A stretch of DNA of 64,000 nucleotides, taken from positions 62,001 through 126,000 of the forward strand of contig NZ_JAUNKO010000001.1 of NCBI RefSeq assembly GCF_030532715.1. Direction: 5' to 3'. The notes under the pieces are model-generated. The model worked only from the letters and a program-made list of their open reading frames with translations, did no database searches and had not been told where the DNA came from. Origin of the DNA: Corynebacterium sp. (GTDB lineage Bacteria > Actinomycetota > Actinomycetes > Mycobacteriales > Mycobacteriaceae). Below are positions 10,197-19,555 of this stretch, one piece after another; the stretch's first letter is position 1; each line of letters begins with the position of its first letter. Made by a program: the position numbers and the translations under genes.

Positions 10197-11063
10197 ATGA
10201 AACGTACATTCGCCACCTTGGCATCCTTGGCCATCGCCGCTTCCGCCCTTGTGGGCTGCGGCGACTCCGGCGGCGCTGGCTTGCTCGCGAACCTCGAATC
10301 CGGAAAGGTCACGCTGGGCACCAAGTACGATCAGCCCGGCCTGGGCCTACAAAACCCGGACGGCACCATGTCTGGCCTTGACGTCGACGTAGCCACCTAC
10401 GTAGTGAACTCCATTGCCAAAGACAAGGGGTGGAAGGAGCCGGAAATCACCTGGCGTGAAACCCCCTCCGCGCAGCGCGAAACCCTGCTGAAAAACGGTG
10501 AGGTGGACATGATCACCGCCACCTACTCCATCAACGAGGGTCGCGCCAACGCAGTAAACTTCGGTGGACCGTACCTGCTCACCCACCAAGCGCTGCTCGT
10601 GCGCGCCGACAACGACGAGGTCAAGTCGCTCAAAGACCTTGAAAACGGCCGCATCCTGTGTTCGGTCACCGGCTCCACCCCGGCGCAAAAGGTGAAGGAC
10701 GCGCTGCCGGGCGTGCAATTGCAGGAATATGACACTTACTCCTCGTGCGTGGAGGCGCTCCACCAATCGAAGGTGGATGCGATGACCACCGACGCGACCA
10801 TCCTGTACGGGTACGCCGCCCAATACAACGATGAATTCAACGTGGTGGAGATGAAAAAGGACGATGGTGAGGCGTTCACCAACGAGTACTACGGCATTGG
10901 CGTAGCGAAGGACGACCAGGAAGCCACCGACGCCATCAACGCCGCATTGAAGAAGATGTTCGAGGACGGCTCCTTCGACACCTTTGTCAAAGAAAACCTC
11001 GGTGACGATGCCTCGGTAGTCACCAAGGGCTCCCCCGGCGACATGTCCTTCCTCGGAAAGTAG
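10197..11063 (+). CDS. gluB: Glutamate-binding lipoprotein GluB
   Basis: This 288-residue family-3 solute-binding protein delivers glutamate to the GluCD permease. It has a lipoprotein signal peptide with lipobox LVGC and lipidated Cys21. The ATG at 10197 is preceded by GAAGGAG. The ligand-binding fold segments LGTKYDQPGLG and MSGLDVDVATYV are typical. gluC starts 5 bases after its stop. Confidence 0.94.
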   Translation: MKRTFATLASLAIAASALVGCGDSGGAGLLANLESGKVTLGTKYDQPGLGLQNPDGTMSGLDVDVATYVVNSIAKDKGWKEPEITWRETPSAQRETLLKNGEVDMITATYSINEGRANAVNFGGPYLLTHQALLVRADNDEVKSLKDLENGRILCSVTGSTPAQKVKDALPGVQLQEYDTYSSCVEALHQSKVDAMTTDATILYGYAAQYNDEFNVVEMKKDDGEAFTNEYYGIGVAKDDQEATDAINAALKKMFEDGSFDTFVKENLGDDASVVTKGSPGDMSFLGK

Positions 11064-11068
11064 TCGCC

Positions 11069-11755
11069 ATGATGCAGTCCCTTGTTCAAGACCTCCAAGG
11101 GGCGTTGCTGCCAGCGTTTTGGGTGACCATCAAGCTCACCTTCTTCTCCGCGATTGGTGCGATGCTCCTCGGCACCATTCTCACGGCGATGCGAGTCTCC
11201 CCCGTGTCGGTGCTGCGCTTCATCGCCACCAGCTACATCAATACGCTGCGCAACACCCCACTCACACTGGTGGTGATCTTCTGTTCGGTTGGCCTGTACC
11301 AGAACCTAGGTTTGACACTGGCGCCGGAAGGCCCGCGGTTTTTGGAGCAGAATAACTTTAACCTCGCCGTGCTTGGGTTCGTCCTGTACACCTCGGCGTT
11401 CGTTGCTGAGTCGCTGCGTTCCGGCATTAACACCGTACATTTCGGCCAGGCTGAGGCGGCACGCTCCCTCGGACTATCTTTCGGACAGATTTTCGCTTCC
11501 GTGATTTTTCCGCAGGCCGTGCGGGCGGCGACAGTGCCGCTGGGTAACACCCTGATCGCGCTGACCAAGAACACCACCATTGCCTCGGCGATTGGGGTGG
11601 CGGAGGCTTCGCTGTTGATGAAAACCACCATTGAAAACCATGCTGACCTGCTGTTTATCGTCTTCGGCGTGTTTGCGCTGGGCTTCGTGGTACTGACCCT
11701 GCCGATGGGCCTGTACGTGGGCCGGCTCTCCGAACGATTGGCGGTGAAGAAATGA
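11069..11755 (+). CDS. gluC: Glutamate ABC transporter permease GluC
   Basis: This 228-residue polar-amino-acid permease has about five membrane segments and the EAA loop [22 protein letters not shown] that docks on the ATPase. The segment [14 protein letters not shown] is typical of the HisM/GlnP family. Its end overlaps gluD by 4 bases. Confidence 0.94.
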   Translation: MMQSLVQDLQGALLPAFWVTIKLTFFSAIGAMLLGTILTAMRVSPVSVLRFIATSYINTLRNTPLTLVVIFCSVGLYQNLGLTLAPEGPRFLEQNNFNLAVLGFVLYTSAFVAESLRSGINTVHFGQAEAARSLGLSFGQIFASVIFPQAVRAATVPLGNTLIALTKNTTIASAIGVAEASLLMKTTIENHADLLFIVFGVFALGFVVLTLPMGLYVGRLSERLAVKK

Positions 11756-12687
11756 CCTCCGCAACCGTGCTTTACGACGCCCCAGGCCCGAAAGGTCGGC
11801 GCCTGAACACCATCGTCGCAGCTGTCGCCGTAGCGTTTGCTGTCGCGGTGCTCTACTGGGCGTTTAGCGTACTGCATTCCACCGGGCAACTCACCGCAGA
11901 CAAGTGGACGCCGTTTTTGGAAAGCCGCACGTGGAACACCTATATTCTGCCGGGTTTGTGGGGCACCCTGAAGGCCGCGCTGGCGTCCATCCTGCTGGCA
12001 CTCGTCGCGGGTACCGCGCTGGGCTTGGGCCGGTTGTCCCCCACCAAGTGGATCAGCACCCTGTGCGCGGTGATCGTGGAATTCTTCCGCGCAATCCCAG
12101 TGCTGATTCTAATGATCTTCGCGTACCAAATGTTCGCCGAATACAACATCGTGCCGTCGCGCCAATTGGCATTCGCCGCGGTAGTGTTCGGCCTGACCAT
12201 GTACAACGGTGCGGTCATCGCGGAAATCCTACGCTCCGGAATCAACTCGCTGCCCAAGGGCCAAGTCGAGGCGGCGAAAGCGCTGGGCATGTCCCACCGG
12301 GACACGATGTGGCGAATCCTGCTGCCACAGGCCGTAGCGGCGATGCTGCCGGCGATCATCGCCCAGATGGTCATCGCGCTCAAAGACTCCGCCTTGGGCT
12401 ACCAGATCGGCTATGTGGAAGTGGTTCGCTCCGGTATCCAATCCGCCTCCTTCAACCGCAACTTCCTCGCCGCGCTAGTTGTGGTGGCGATCATCATGGT
12501 GTTGTTCAATATGGCGCTCACCGCCATCGCGGAACGCATCGAACGCCAATTGCGTGCTGGACGCGCCCGCCGCAACATCCTTGCCAAGGTCCCCGAACAC
12601 CCCGACCAAGGTTTGGAAACGAAGGACCGGGTGAACGTCGACTGGCACGACGAACATCATAAGGACCTGCGCAACTTCACGGATTAG
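11752..12687 (+). CDS. gluD: Glutamate ABC transporter permease GluD
   Basis: The second permease subunit, 311 residues, is longer than GluC because of an N-terminal cytosolic extension and a charged C-terminal tail ([20 protein letters not shown]). Its EAA loop is [22 protein letters not shown]. It overlaps gluC at its start by 4 bases and the convergent recX at its end by 4 bases. No terminator is evident between gluD and recX. Confidence 0.94.
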   Translation: MTSATVLYDAPGPKGRRLNTIVAAVAVAFAVAVLYWAFSVLHSTGQLTADKWTPFLESRTWNTYILPGLWGTLKAALASILLALVAGTALGLGRLSPTKWISTLCAVIVEFFRAIPVLILMIFAYQMFAEYNIVPSRQLAFAAVVFGLTMYNGAVIAEILRSGINSLPKGQVEAAKALGMSHRDTMWRILLPQAVAAMLPAIIAQMVIALKDSALGYQIGYVEVVRSGIQSASFNRNFLAALVVVAIIMVLFNMALTAIAERIERQLRAGRARRNILAKVPEHPDQGLETKDRVNVDWHDEHHKDLRNFTD

Positions 12688-13268
12688 CCAAGCTCTTCAA
12701 TCCGCTGATCCAGCGCTTCCCGCGCCACCTGCAGCGACAATCCTTGCGGAAACCCTCGCCGCGCGAGTACCCCAAGGATGCGCCGCAGGTGGCGTTCGTA
12801 TTCCGCCCGATTCTCCGGCGCCTTCGCAACCGACTGCGCCTTCTTGCTAGCGAAGCGCTGCGCGGTGTGGCGTTCATCTGAAAGGGAAATCTGCTCCAAT
12901 GCTGCGTCCCGCAACTCCTGCGGCACTCCCTTTTCCTTCAGCTCGAGATTTAGCACCATCCGTGACTTTCCCCGCCGATGGGCGCGTTGGCGCACCCACT
13001 CGGTAGCGAACTCCGCGTCGTCGAGCAGCCCAACGCGCTCCAAATCCGCGATCACGTTCGCCACGGCAGCGGGTGCAAACTCCAACGCCAACAGCCGCTG
13101 CTGTAGCTCATATTTCGAACGGGCGCGCTGATCCAGCAATCGAAGGGCACGCTGCCGTACTTTCGCCTCCAGTTGCTCGGCGCGCTCATCGAATAATGGC
13201 TCGCACTCGCCTGATGCATAGGCAGCAAGCGCCTGCTGGAGTCGCTCAAGTTTCGCGGGATCAGCCAT
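12684..13268 (-). CDS. recX: Regulatory protein RecX
   Basis: This 194-residue, all-helical protein modulates RecA filament assembly. The family features [20 protein letters not shown] and [26 protein letters not shown] are clear. It begins 8 bases downstream of recA on the same strand, the standard actinobacterial arrangement, so it is co-transcribed with its target. Confidence 0.94.
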   Translation of the reverse strand: MADPAKLERLQQALAAYASGECEPLFDERAEQLEAKVRQRALRLLDQRARSKYELQQRLLALEFAPAAVANVIADLERVGLLDDAEFATEWVRQRAHRRGKSRMVLNLELKEKGVPQELRDAALEQISLSDERHTAQRFASKKAQSVAKAPENRAEYERHLRRILGVLARRGFPQGLSLQVAREALDQRIEELG

Positions 13269-13276
13269 GGGTCAAA

Positions 13277-14392
13277 CTAGTCTTCGCCATCAAAATCAAC
13301 ATTGGGCACCACGTCAACCGGGTCCAGATTCGGCTCCGGAGCCCCCGAATCCGTGTTCGCATACTCGCCGACGCCGAGCTTTACAAAGATCTTTTGTTCA
13401 ATCTCGTCCGCAAGTGCGGGGTTATCCTTCAAAAACGCCCGAACCTTCTCCTTACCTTGGCCCAATTGATCACCGTTATAGGTAAACCACGAACCCGACT
13501 TCTTCACCAGCCCGTTTTCCACGCCGAGATCAATTAGAGAGGACTCTCGGGAAATGCCTTCACCATAGATAATGTCAAATTCAGCCACCTTAAACGGCGG
13601 GGAAACCTTGTTTTTCACCACCTTGAGCCGCGTGCGGTTGCCGATCGCATCTTGGCCATCCTTCAGGGTTTGGATGCGGCGCACATCGCACCGCACCGAA
13701 GCATAGAACTTCAGTGCCTTACCGCCAGTGGTGGTTTCCGGCGAGCCGAACATCACGCCAATCTTTTCGCGCAGCTGGTTAATAAAGATCGCGGTCGTGC
13801 CCGAGTTGTGAAGCGCACCTGTCATCTTGCGGAGCGCCTGGCTCATCAAGCGCGCCTGCAAACCCACGTGGCTATCGCCCATATCCCCCTCGATTTCTGC
13901 CTTCGGGGTGAGCGCCGCCACGGAGTCAATCACGATGACGTCGATCGCGCCGGAACGCACCAACATGTCCGCGATTTCCAACGCTTGTTCGCCCGTATCC
14001 GGTTGCGCCACCAACAACGCATCGGTGTCTACCCCCAACTTGCGGGCGTATTCGGGATCGAGTGCATGCTCGGCGTCGATAAACGCGGCGATACCGCCGG
14101 CGCGCTGCGCTTGAGCTACCGCGTGGAGCGCAACCGTGGTTTTACCTGAGGATTCCGGGCCGAACACCTCCACAATACGTCCGCGCGGGAACCCCCCAAT
14201 GCCCAACGCAATGTCGATGGCGGTGTTGCCAGAAGAAATGGCTTGAATCGGCGGGCGGGTATCGTCACCCAACCGCATAATCGCACCCTTGCCAAAATCC
14301 TTTTCTATCTTCGCCATTGCCGCGTCGAGCGCCTTCTGGCGGTCCGCCGCCGATCCCGCCGCAGCGCTCGCCTTGGTCTTCTTTGGAGCCAT
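13277..14392 (-). CDS. recA: Recombinase RecA
   Basis: The 371-residue strand-exchange ATPase and SOS co-protease has Walker [10 protein letters not shown] at 78-86, and the DNA-binding loop segments ([45 protein letters not shown]) are intact. No intein interrupts it, unlike in some mycobacteria. The N-terminus carries a Lys/Ala-rich extension ([15 protein letters not shown]). The C-terminus is acidic ([13 protein letters not shown]). An AGGGAC ribosome binding site is about 12 bases upstream. No canonical actinobacterial LexA box was found upstream. Confidence 0.98.
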   Translation of the reverse strand: MAPKKTKASAAAGSAADRQKALDAAMAKIEKDFGKGAIMRLGDDTRPPIQAISSGNTAIDIALGIGGFPRGRIVEVFGPESSGKTTVALHAVAQAQRAGGIAAFIDAEHALDPEYARKLGVDTDALLVAQPDTGEQALEIADMLVRSGAIDVIVIDSVAALTPKAEIEGDMGDSHVGLQARLMSQALRKMTGALHNSGTTAIFINQLREKIGVMFGSPETTTGGKALKFYASVRCDVRRIQTLKDGQDAIGNRTRLKVVKNKVSPPFKVAEFDIIYGEGISRESSLIDLGVENGLVKKSGSWFTYNGDQLGQGKEKVRAFLKDNPALADEIEQKIFVKLGVGEYANTDSGAPEPNLDPVDVVPNVDFDGED

Positions 14393-14438
14393 GTTTGTCT
14401 TTGTCCCTCTGTCGTTGATTCAAGTGTGGGTCGCCGTG

Positions 14439-14453
14439 GTGTGCGACGCACAC
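14439..14453. repeat. Perfect 7-bp inverted repeat in the recA leader region
   Basis: GTGTGCGACGCACAC is a perfect palindrome around a single central base, 47-61 bases upstream of recA. It could be a protein-binding site or a small hairpin in the 5' leader. It does not match the LexA consensus. Confidence 0.5.
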
Positions 14454-14481
14454 GATTAGGTACACTGCGCCATCACGTTCG

Positions 14482-14506
14482 ACACTAGCGGATCGATTGA
14501 ACACAA
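14482..14506 (-). promoter_or_regulatory. Possible recA promoter (RecA-NDp-like elements)
   Basis: On the recA strand TTGTGTTCA (14506-14498) and TAGTGT (14487-14482) resemble the two parts of the LexA-independent RecA-NDp promoter of mycobacteria, but the spacer is 10 bases rather than 8. Weak assignment. Confidence 0.25.
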
Positions 14507-14545
14507 CCGGAAACGCTGACGCAACTGTTTTCGAAAACGCGGAAG

Positions 14546-14752
14546 TTAGGCGTCTTCGCCGAGCCAGCGTTCCTCGGGTACGTCAAAGTCGCGGCACAGT
14601 CCCCACCAGATTTCGCGCAGGTCCTCCCCCTGATCCATCAACTCCTTCGCGGTAGCCTGAAAACTCTCAATCACATGTGTGCGCACCAGCCAATCCCCGT
14701 TGCTTTCACCGAACTCGTTGTGTACTAACTCAAAAAACGTTGCTATCCGCAT
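14546..14752 (-). CDS. DUF3046 family small protein
   Basis: The 68-residue acidic protein begins MRIATFFELVHNEFGE and ends in RWLGEDA. DUF3046 proteins are found beside recA in many actinobacteria; their function is not known. I start at ATG 14752 because the family begins MRxxxF; an upstream in-frame codon at 14785 would add 11 residues that do not fit. It lies upstream of recA on the same strand, separated by about 150 bases that contain the recA promoter region. Confidence 0.85.
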   Translation of the reverse strand: MRIATFFELVHNEFGESNGDWLVRTHVIESFQATAKELMDQGEDLREIWWGLCRDFDVPEERWLGEDA

Positions 14753-14794
14753 GTGCGCTATAGTACCGAGTAAAACGATGTTCAACGGGCAATG

Positions 14795-14800
14795 TATCCT
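14795..14800 (+). promoter_or_regulatory. Candidate -10 box of bioY (leaderless start)
   Basis: TATCCT, preceded by TG, lies 8 bases before the bioY ATG, and no Shine-Dalgarno is present. No BioQ operator could be recognised with confidence nearby. Confidence 0.35.
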
Positions 14801-14808
14801 CTATAACC

Positions 14809-15390
14809 ATGAACAGTAATTCTACGATCCGCGATCTCGCCTATATCGCCGTTTTCGCAGCTCTGTACTGCGTATTGGGTGTGGTAGCCATCCCCACGCC
14901 GCTGGCCGCCGTGCCCCTCGTTTTGCAAAACGGTGCCGTGATCATCGGCGCCATCATCCTTGGCCCACGCCGCGGCCTGCTCGCCGCCCTGCTGTTCCTT
15001 GTGCTCGCCGCCGGACTGCCGGTACTCGCAGGTGGCCGCACCCTGATCCCCTCCCTCCAAGGCGCCACTGTTGGCTACCTTATCGCGTACCCTATCGCCG
15101 CTTTCGTCGCCGGCCTGATCGCTTACAAAGCCCCACGCACCAAAGCCGGCATGTTTACTGCCTTTGCCATCGCCAGTGTAGTCGGCCTCATCATCCAATA
15201 CATCTTGGGCGCTATCGGCCTTGGGGTCCGCACCGAAATGGGCTTCGCCGCAGCCTTTGCCACGCAACTCGGCTTTATCCTTCCAGATCTCCCCGAGGTA
15301 ATCGCCGGTATCTTTATCGCCGTTGGCGTGCACAGCGCCTTCCCTGATTTGCGGCCGAAACGCCGCGCCACACAGCCAGCCAATGCCTAA
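14809..15390 (+). CDS. bioY: Biotin transporter substrate-binding subunit BioY
   Basis: BioY is the S component of an energy-coupling-factor biotin importer. The 193-residue protein has about six membrane segments; typical signatures are LVLQNGAVIIGAIILGPRRG and LVLAAGLPVLAGGR. The end overlaps bioM by 8 bases. Presence of the whole bioYMN set next to no biotin-synthesis genes fits the biotin dependence known for many Corynebacterium, though synthesis genes could lie elsewhere. Confidence 0.95.
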   Translation: MNSNSTIRDLAYIAVFAALYCVLGVVAIPTPLAAVPLVLQNGAVIIGAIILGPRRGLLAALLFLVLAAGLPVLAGGRTLIPSLQGATVGYLIAYPIAAFVAGLIAYKAPRTKAGMFTAFAIASVVGLIIQYILGAIGLGVRTEMGFAAAFATQLGFILPDLPEVIAGIFIAVGVHSAFPDLRPKRRATQPANA

Positions 15391-16063
15391 TATCCGTCTT
15401 TCTGACGTGTCCGTTTCCATTGACGGCCACGACATCCTCACCCATATCAACCTCGAACTGACCGAACAACGAATCGGCATTATCGGGGCAAATGGCGGCG
15501 GGAAATCCACGCTTATCCGGCTGATCAATGGCCTCGGCGAAGCCACTTCCGGCAGCGTCACCGTCGACGGCATTGATGTGGCCCAGCATGGGCGCGAGAT
15601 TCGCCGCCGCGTGGGGTTCGTCTTTTCCGACGCCGAAAACCAGATCGTCATGCCCAACGTGCGTGACGACGTCGCGTTTTCCCTCCGCCGCCTGAAACTT
15701 ACCCACGCCGAGCGGGAACGGCGTGTCAACGCCGCGCTGGAACGCTTCCATCTCACCGAACACGCGGACAAATCGCCCCACGTACTTTCCGGCGGGCAAA
15801 AGCAACTATTGGCCCTGGCGGCGGTATTGGTCATGGAACCGGAGGTAATTATTGCCGACGAACCAACCACACTCCTGGACCTGCGGAACCGCAAGGATTT
15901 AAAGGGCCACTTCGATGCCTTGGAGCAGCAACTCATCGTGGTCAGCCACGACCTTGATTTCCTTACCGACTTTGACCGCGTACTGTGTTTGGACAACCAG
16001 CGCGTAGTCGCCGACGGTACCCCCAAAGAGGTTATTTCCTACTACCAGAAACTCATGGCATGA
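15383..16063 (+). CDS. bioM: Biotin ECF transporter ATPase BioM
   Basis: This 226-residue ABC ATPase has Walker A GANGGGKST at 35-43, signature LSGGQKQL and Walker B VIIADEPTTLLDL. The start ATG 15383 (MPNIRLSDV) overlaps the bioY end. The segment VGFVFSDAENQIVMPNVRDDVAF is typical of ECF A components. It overlaps bioN by 4 bases (ATGA). Confidence 0.93.
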   Translation: MPNIRLSDVSVSIDGHDILTHINLELTEQRIGIIGANGGGKSTLIRLINGLGEATSGSVTVDGIDVAQHGREIRRRVGFVFSDAENQIVMPNVRDDVAFSLRRLKLTHAERERRVNAALERFHLTEHADKSPHVLSGGQKQLLALAAVLVMEPEVIIADEPTTLLDLRNRKDLKGHFDALEQQLIVVSHDLDFLTDFDRVLCLDNQRVVADGTPKEVISYYQKLMA

Positions 16064-16677
16064 GAATTAGGACTGTCCCCTTAGGGGTGTATATTCCCGG
16101 CACCTCGCCGCTACACCGCCTACCCCCCTCCATCAAGCTCGCCAGCGTTCTCGCTTTCTCCATCTTGAGTACACTCTTGGCGCGCACCCCATTGCAGGCC
16201 GGGCTTTGTGTGGTGGGGGCCGCCGTCATGTTTGCCATCGCGCGGATCCCAGTGCGGGTGGCTTGGGGGCAAATCTGGCCACCGATCCCCTTCCTGCTTT
16301 TTCTAGGGGCCTTCCAATGGTGGCAATTCCACTGGCAAAAAGCCGCGACAATCGTGCTGGTGATCCTCGCCGCCATTATGGTTGCCGTGCTCATGACACT
16401 GACCACCACCGTAGCGGAAATGATGGACTCCCTGGAACGCGCCCTGCGCCCCTTGCAGCGCTTCGGCGTCCCTGCGGACAGCATTTCGCTGGCCATCTCC
16501 CTGGCGATTCGGCTGATCCCCGTGCAACTCGCCTCGGTCTACGAGGTCCTCGACGCCCGCAAGGCCCGCGGAGCCGACTTTTCCCTCACCGCTTTTGGCA
16601 CCCCGGTGATGATTCGCTCCATCCGGCGCGCACGAGCCATCGGGGACGCACTCATCGCCCGCGGCGTTGGCGACTAA
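16060..16677 (+). CDS. bioN: Biotin ECF transporter transmembrane subunit BioN
   Basis: This 205-residue T component links the ATPase to BioY. It has about five membrane segments and a C-terminal coupling helix with ARKARGADFSLTAFG, the Ala-Arg-Gly type motif that contacts the ATPase. ATG 16060 overlaps the bioM stop. Longer in-frame starts upstream would read through bioM and are rejected. Confidence 0.93.
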   Translation: MRIRTVPLGVYIPGTSPLHRLPPSIKLASVLAFSILSTLLARTPLQAGLCVVGAAVMFAIARIPVRVAWGQIWPPIPFLLFLGAFQWWQFHWQKAATIVLVILAAIMVAVLMTLTTTVAEMMDSLERALRPLQRFGVPADSISLAISLAIRLIPVQLASVYEVLDARKARGADFSLTAFGTPVMIRSIRRARAIGDALIARGVGD

Positions 16678-16736
16678 GCTTCCACCAACCTTGGCCTTGC
16701 GCCACCTGCAACCGCGGTAGCCGCCCCGACATGCGA

Positions 16737-16768
16737 AAGGTGCCGCACCCCCCTCAGTGCGACACCTT
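16737..16768. terminator. Hairpin between convergent bioN and pspA
   Basis: AAGGTGCCGCAC pairs with GTGCGACACCTT (11 of 12 positions) around an 8-base loop, between the two convergent stop codons. There is little T-run on either side, so it is a likely but weak bidirectional terminator. Confidence 0.5.
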
Positions 16769-16784
16769 CCAAAACGAGGAGTGG

Positions 16785-17618
16785 CTACGCCTCGCCGCGC
16801 AGCTCCCGCATGCGCTGCGCTACGGCCGGATCAGTGACTTGCGAATTCGTGCTGGTGCCCTCGGTGAGGGCTTGCTTTTCGCTACCACCGGTGATCTCGT
16901 TGGCCATCTGAGCGCGGATTTGTTCGAGACGAGAGTGGCCTGCGAGTTGCACACCGGCCTGCTCAATTTCGGCCATGCGGCCCTGCACGGAACCCTGTGC
17001 GAGTTCCGCTTGGCCGAGGGCGTTAGCGTAGCGGCGTTCGATCTTTTCGCGCACTTGGTCGAGGTTCGGGGAGGAACCATTCGCCGTGATGGAGTTCATG
17101 GACTTCAGCGACTCGGAGACCTTCTCCTGCATCTTGGCTTGCTCCAGCTGGGAGAGCAGCTTAGTGCGCTCCGCGACTTTCTGCTGCAAGGCCATGGAGT
17201 TGCGCTCCACGGCTTTCTTCGCCTGGGAGGCTTGCTGCAGTGCTTGATCGTGCAGCTGCTTGGTGTCCTCCACGGATTGTTCGGCGGTGACCAGTTGAGC
17301 AGCGAAGGCTTCGGCCGCGTTTTCGTACTCGGTGGCTTTGCCAAGGTCGCCTGCGGCACGAGCTTTGTCGGCCAGCTGGAGCGCCTGACGAGTGTTACCT
17401 TGGAGTTTTTCAATTTCGGCGAGGCGACGATTCAGCTGCATCTCCAGTTGCCGCTGGTTGCCAATCACGGCCGCAGCTTGCTGCGACAATTCTTGGTGCT
17501 GGCGCTGCGCATCCTCAATGGCTTGCTGAATTTGGACCTTCGGATCGGCATTCTCCTCGATCTTAGAATCGAACAAAGCCATCAGGTATTTCCAAGCCTT
17601 AACGAAGGGATTAGCCAT
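16785..17618 (-). CDS. pspA: PspA/IM30 family envelope-stress protein
   Basis: The 277-residue protein is almost entirely coiled coil, starting [27 protein letters not shown] and rich in Gln/Glu/Ala heptads. PspA proteins bind and stabilise the inner face of the cytoplasmic membrane under envelope stress. The gene lies 82 bases downstream of clgR on the same strand, the same pairing as in mycobacteria where ClgR activates pspA. The additional mycobacterial membrane partner gene next to pspA is absent here. Confidence 0.9.
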   Translation of the reverse strand: MANPFVKAWKYLMALFDSKIEENADPKVQIQQAIEDAQRQHQELSQQAAAVIGNQRQLEMQLNRRLAEIEKLQGNTRQALQLADKARAAGDLGKATEYENAAEAFAAQLVTAEQSVEDTKQLHDQALQQASQAKKAVERNSMALQQKVAERTKLLSQLEQAKMQEKVSESLKSMNSITANGSSPNLDQVREKIERRYANALGQAELAQGSVQGRMAEIEQAGVQLAGHSRLEQIRAQMANEITGGSEKQALTEGTSTNSQVTDPAVAQRMRELRGEA

Positions 17619-17700
17619 TGTGGAGTGAAACCTTCCTAATTGTTTAAAAGTTTTAGGTTGCGCGGATGTATCCAGCGCACGCTCGACATCAAATGTACCG

Positions 17701-18024
17701 CTAAACTGCGGGCACCGCAGCTAATTCTGGGCGTGCACCGCGCACAGCCATCGAACTTGCCGCTTCGATGAGTACGTCTGCGACCGGTGAACCAAGCGCA
17801 CGGCACACGGCTGCGAGGAGTTCCGAGGAGACTTCTTTGCGGCCGCGTTCCAGTTCGGAAAGATACCCTGGGGAAACTCGGGATGCCTCCGCAAGTTCGC
17901 GCAATGTTATCCCTTGTTCCGCACGGAAAGATCGCAACGCGGCACCCAAGGCCTCACGCAACAAAGGTTCGGTACGTGAAGCCTGTGCTGCCGGCTTATC
18001 CAAAAGAGCAGTGTAGGTAACCAT
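17701..18024 (-). CDS. clgR: XRE-family regulator ClgR
   Basis: This 107-residue DNA-binding protein has a helix-turn-helix at about residues 38-62 ([29 protein letters not shown]). ClgR activates clp protease and stress genes in actinobacteria. ATG 18024 is preceded by AAAGGA; the in-frame GTG three bases earlier is too close to that site. It ends in ELAAVPAV, a hydrophobic Ala/Val terminus that would suit recognition by Clp protease, as is known for ClgR. It follows cinA by 8 bases. Confidence 0.92.
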   Translation of the reverse strand: MVTYTALLDKPAAQASRTEPLLREALGAALRSFRAEQGITLRELAEASRVSPGYLSELERGRKEVSSELLAAVCRALGSPVADVLIEAASSMAVRGARPELAAVPAV

Positions 18025-18032
18025 CACTTCCT

Positions 18033-18593
18033 TTAACGGTCGAATCCATCATTTTGTTCCCGCGAGAGTTCCCGCAGCACACCGAGCAATGTGCGCCACG
18101 CGAACTGGGCCGCGGTGCGGCGAATCTCCGCCCTGTCCCCGGCGATCACCGGAACTGGTTTCGAATAGCCTTCTTGCAGCACCCACCGGTGATGATGCGG
18201 CGGACAAGCCCGAATCGCATCACTCCACCCGCTCGGGTCGGCGAACCCGATCCACACTTCGCCAACTGGGTGGCCGTCTTGCGGGTCGGGCCCAGCAACA
18301 CCCGTGAGCGCTACCGCCCAATCGGAACCACAGGCCGCGCGGACACCGGCCGCCATGGCGGTGGCGCACTCGCAGGACACGGGGCCGTGTGTTGCCAAGA
18401 TCTGCTCGTCGACACCCGCCAGTGTATGCTTCAAATCCGTGGCGTAGGTGATCAACCCGCCGCGGAGCACGGCGCTGGCGCCCGGGACGTCGACAAACAT
18501 GGCGCTAGCCAGTCCACCGGTGAGGGACTCGCACACGGCGACCGTCTCCCCGCGCCGCCGCAACTCGGCGACAAGCTCCGCACACACGTTCAT
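18033..18593 (-). CDS. cinA: CinA-family nicotinamide-nucleotide amidohydrolase
   Basis: This 186-residue stand-alone amidase domain of the CinA family (PncC-type) is predicted to deamidate nicotinamide mononucleotide in NAD recycling. Typical motifs are [34 protein letters not shown] and ALTGVAGPD. The molybdopterin-like N-terminal domain of full CinA is absent. The start overlaps the pgsA stop by 4 bases. Confidence 0.92.
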   Translation of the reverse strand: MNVCAELVAELRRRGETVAVCESLTGGLASAMFVDVPGASAVLRGGLITYATDLKHTLAGVDEQILATHGPVSCECATAMAAGVRAACGSDWAVALTGVAGPDPQDGHPVGEVWIGFADPSGWSDAIRACPPHHHRWVLQEGYSKPVPVIAGDRAEIRRTAAQFAWRTLLGVLRELSREQNDGFDR

Positions 18594-19150
18594 GAGTGTT
18601 CTTTCCGCGAATCAAGCAGGTACTGCACGCCGGTAATCACCGTCACCGCCACCGCGGCGAGCATGACCAAACTCCGCGGCAACAATAACCACCCGGGGAG
18701 CGGCATCAGGTACAACGCAACCGCCACTGCCTGCAACGTAGTTTTCACCTTACCCCCCTTGCTGGCGGGCACCACCAAGCCGCGCCGCAGCTGGTACATG
18801 CGCCAGAAGGTGATACCCAACTCGCGCACCACGATGACTACGGTGATCCACCAGGCGAGCGCGCCGGTGAGGTTGAGGCTCACCAATGCGGAAATCATTA
18901 ACGCTTTGTCCGCAATTGGATCGGCGATTTTGCCGAAATTGGTGACAATTCCGCGGGAGCGCGCGATGTCGCCGTCGAGTTTGTCGGTAATCATCAGCGC
19001 GATAAAAAGACCGAACGACCACCACTGGGCGTGCGATAACACCAACCACACAAACACCGGGACAAGCACAATACGCAGACTTGTCAAAACGTTCGGTAGG
19101 TTCAAATTCGACTGGCGCGCACCAGCCTCAATGTTGTTGTCGGCGCTCAC
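18590..19150 (-). CDS. pgsA: CDP-diacylglycerol-glycerol-3-phosphate 3-phosphatidyltransferase PgsA
   Basis: PgsA makes phosphatidylglycerophosphate at the membrane. The complete CDP-alcohol phosphotransferase motif is present with D56, D59-G60, A63-R64, G73, D77 and D81. About four to five membrane segments flank it. I place the start at GTG 19150 because GGAG lies 5 bases before it; longer frames to 19219 would run into the divergent YciI gene. The result is 186 residues, normal for the family. It is the first gene of pgsA-cinA-clgR-pspA. Confidence 0.93.
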   Translation of the reverse strand: MSADNNIEAGARQSNLNLPNVLTSLRIVLVPVFVWLVLSHAQWWSFGLFIALMITDKLDGDIARSRGIVTNFGKIADPIADKALMISALVSLNLTGALAWWITVVIVVRELGITFWRMYQLRRGLVVPASKGGKVKTTLQAVAVALYLMPLPGWLLLPRSLVMLAAVAVTVITGVQYLLDSRKEHS

Positions 19151-19180
19151 AGTTCTCCACACTACCCAACCACCGGCACC

Positions 19181-19186
19181 TACAAT
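19181..19186 (+). promoter_or_regulatory. Candidate -10 box of the YciI-like gene
   Basis: TACAAT lies 7 bases before the ATG at 19194 with no Shine-Dalgarno, so the transcript is probably leaderless. Confidence 0.45.
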
Positions 19187-19193
19187 GACATCC

Positions 19194-19484
19194 ATGAACG
19201 TTTTCGCTATCGAATACACCTATTGCGATGATATGGAACTCGTGGCCGAGGTCCGCCCCAAGCACCGCGAATTCCTCGCCCAGCTCAAGGAGGAAGGCAA
19301 ACTCGTAGGCTCTGGGCCGTACACCGATGACCGTGGCGGCGCGCTCATTATCATCCGACTGCCCGAGCCCGCCACGCTTGCCGACGCCGAGGCGCTCATG
19401 GCCGCGGACCCCTACCTCGCCCACAACGCACTCGCCGAACGGGTGTTCCGGCCGTGGAATCCGGTGCTGAACGTATTCAACTAA
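19194..19484 (+). CDS. YciI-like protein
   Basis: This 96-residue alpha/beta protein begins MNVFAIEYTYCDD and contains the family features REFLAQLKEEGKLVGSGPYTDDRGGALIII and ADPYLAHNALAERVFRPWNPVL. YciI-like proteins are small dimeric proteins of the ferredoxin-like fold with unclear biochemical role; a His/Asp pair is conserved in the family. A much longer in-frame reading upstream runs antisense through cinA and pgsA and is not coding. Divergent from pgsA. Confidence 0.9.
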   Translation: MNVFAIEYTYCDDMELVAEVRPKHREFLAQLKEEGKLVGSGPYTDDRGGALIIIRLPEPATLADAEALMAADPYLAHNALAERVFRPWNPVLNVFN

Positions 19485-19521
19485 CCGCACATCCCTCCGG
19501 GCTCTACGCCCCAGGCCAAGC

Positions 19522-19555
19522 CCCCGCGCGACGGTTTAGAACTTATTGCGCGGGG
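19522..19555 (-). terminator. Hairpin over the terC stop codon
   Basis: CCCCGCGC at 19522-19529 and GCGCGGGG at 19548-19555 are perfectly complementary and flank the terC stop codon. There is no T-run. It may terminate terC and the convergent YciI gene. Confidence 0.35.

Noticed and set aside
14393..14545. SOS (LexA) box upstream of recA
   Set aside because: GTTCGA-like halves are present but no correctly spaced partner half-site was found.
18054..19193. Long N-terminal extension of the YciI-like gene
   Set aside because: It is antisense to cinA and pgsA; only the last 96 codons show YciI features and a promoter lies just before them.
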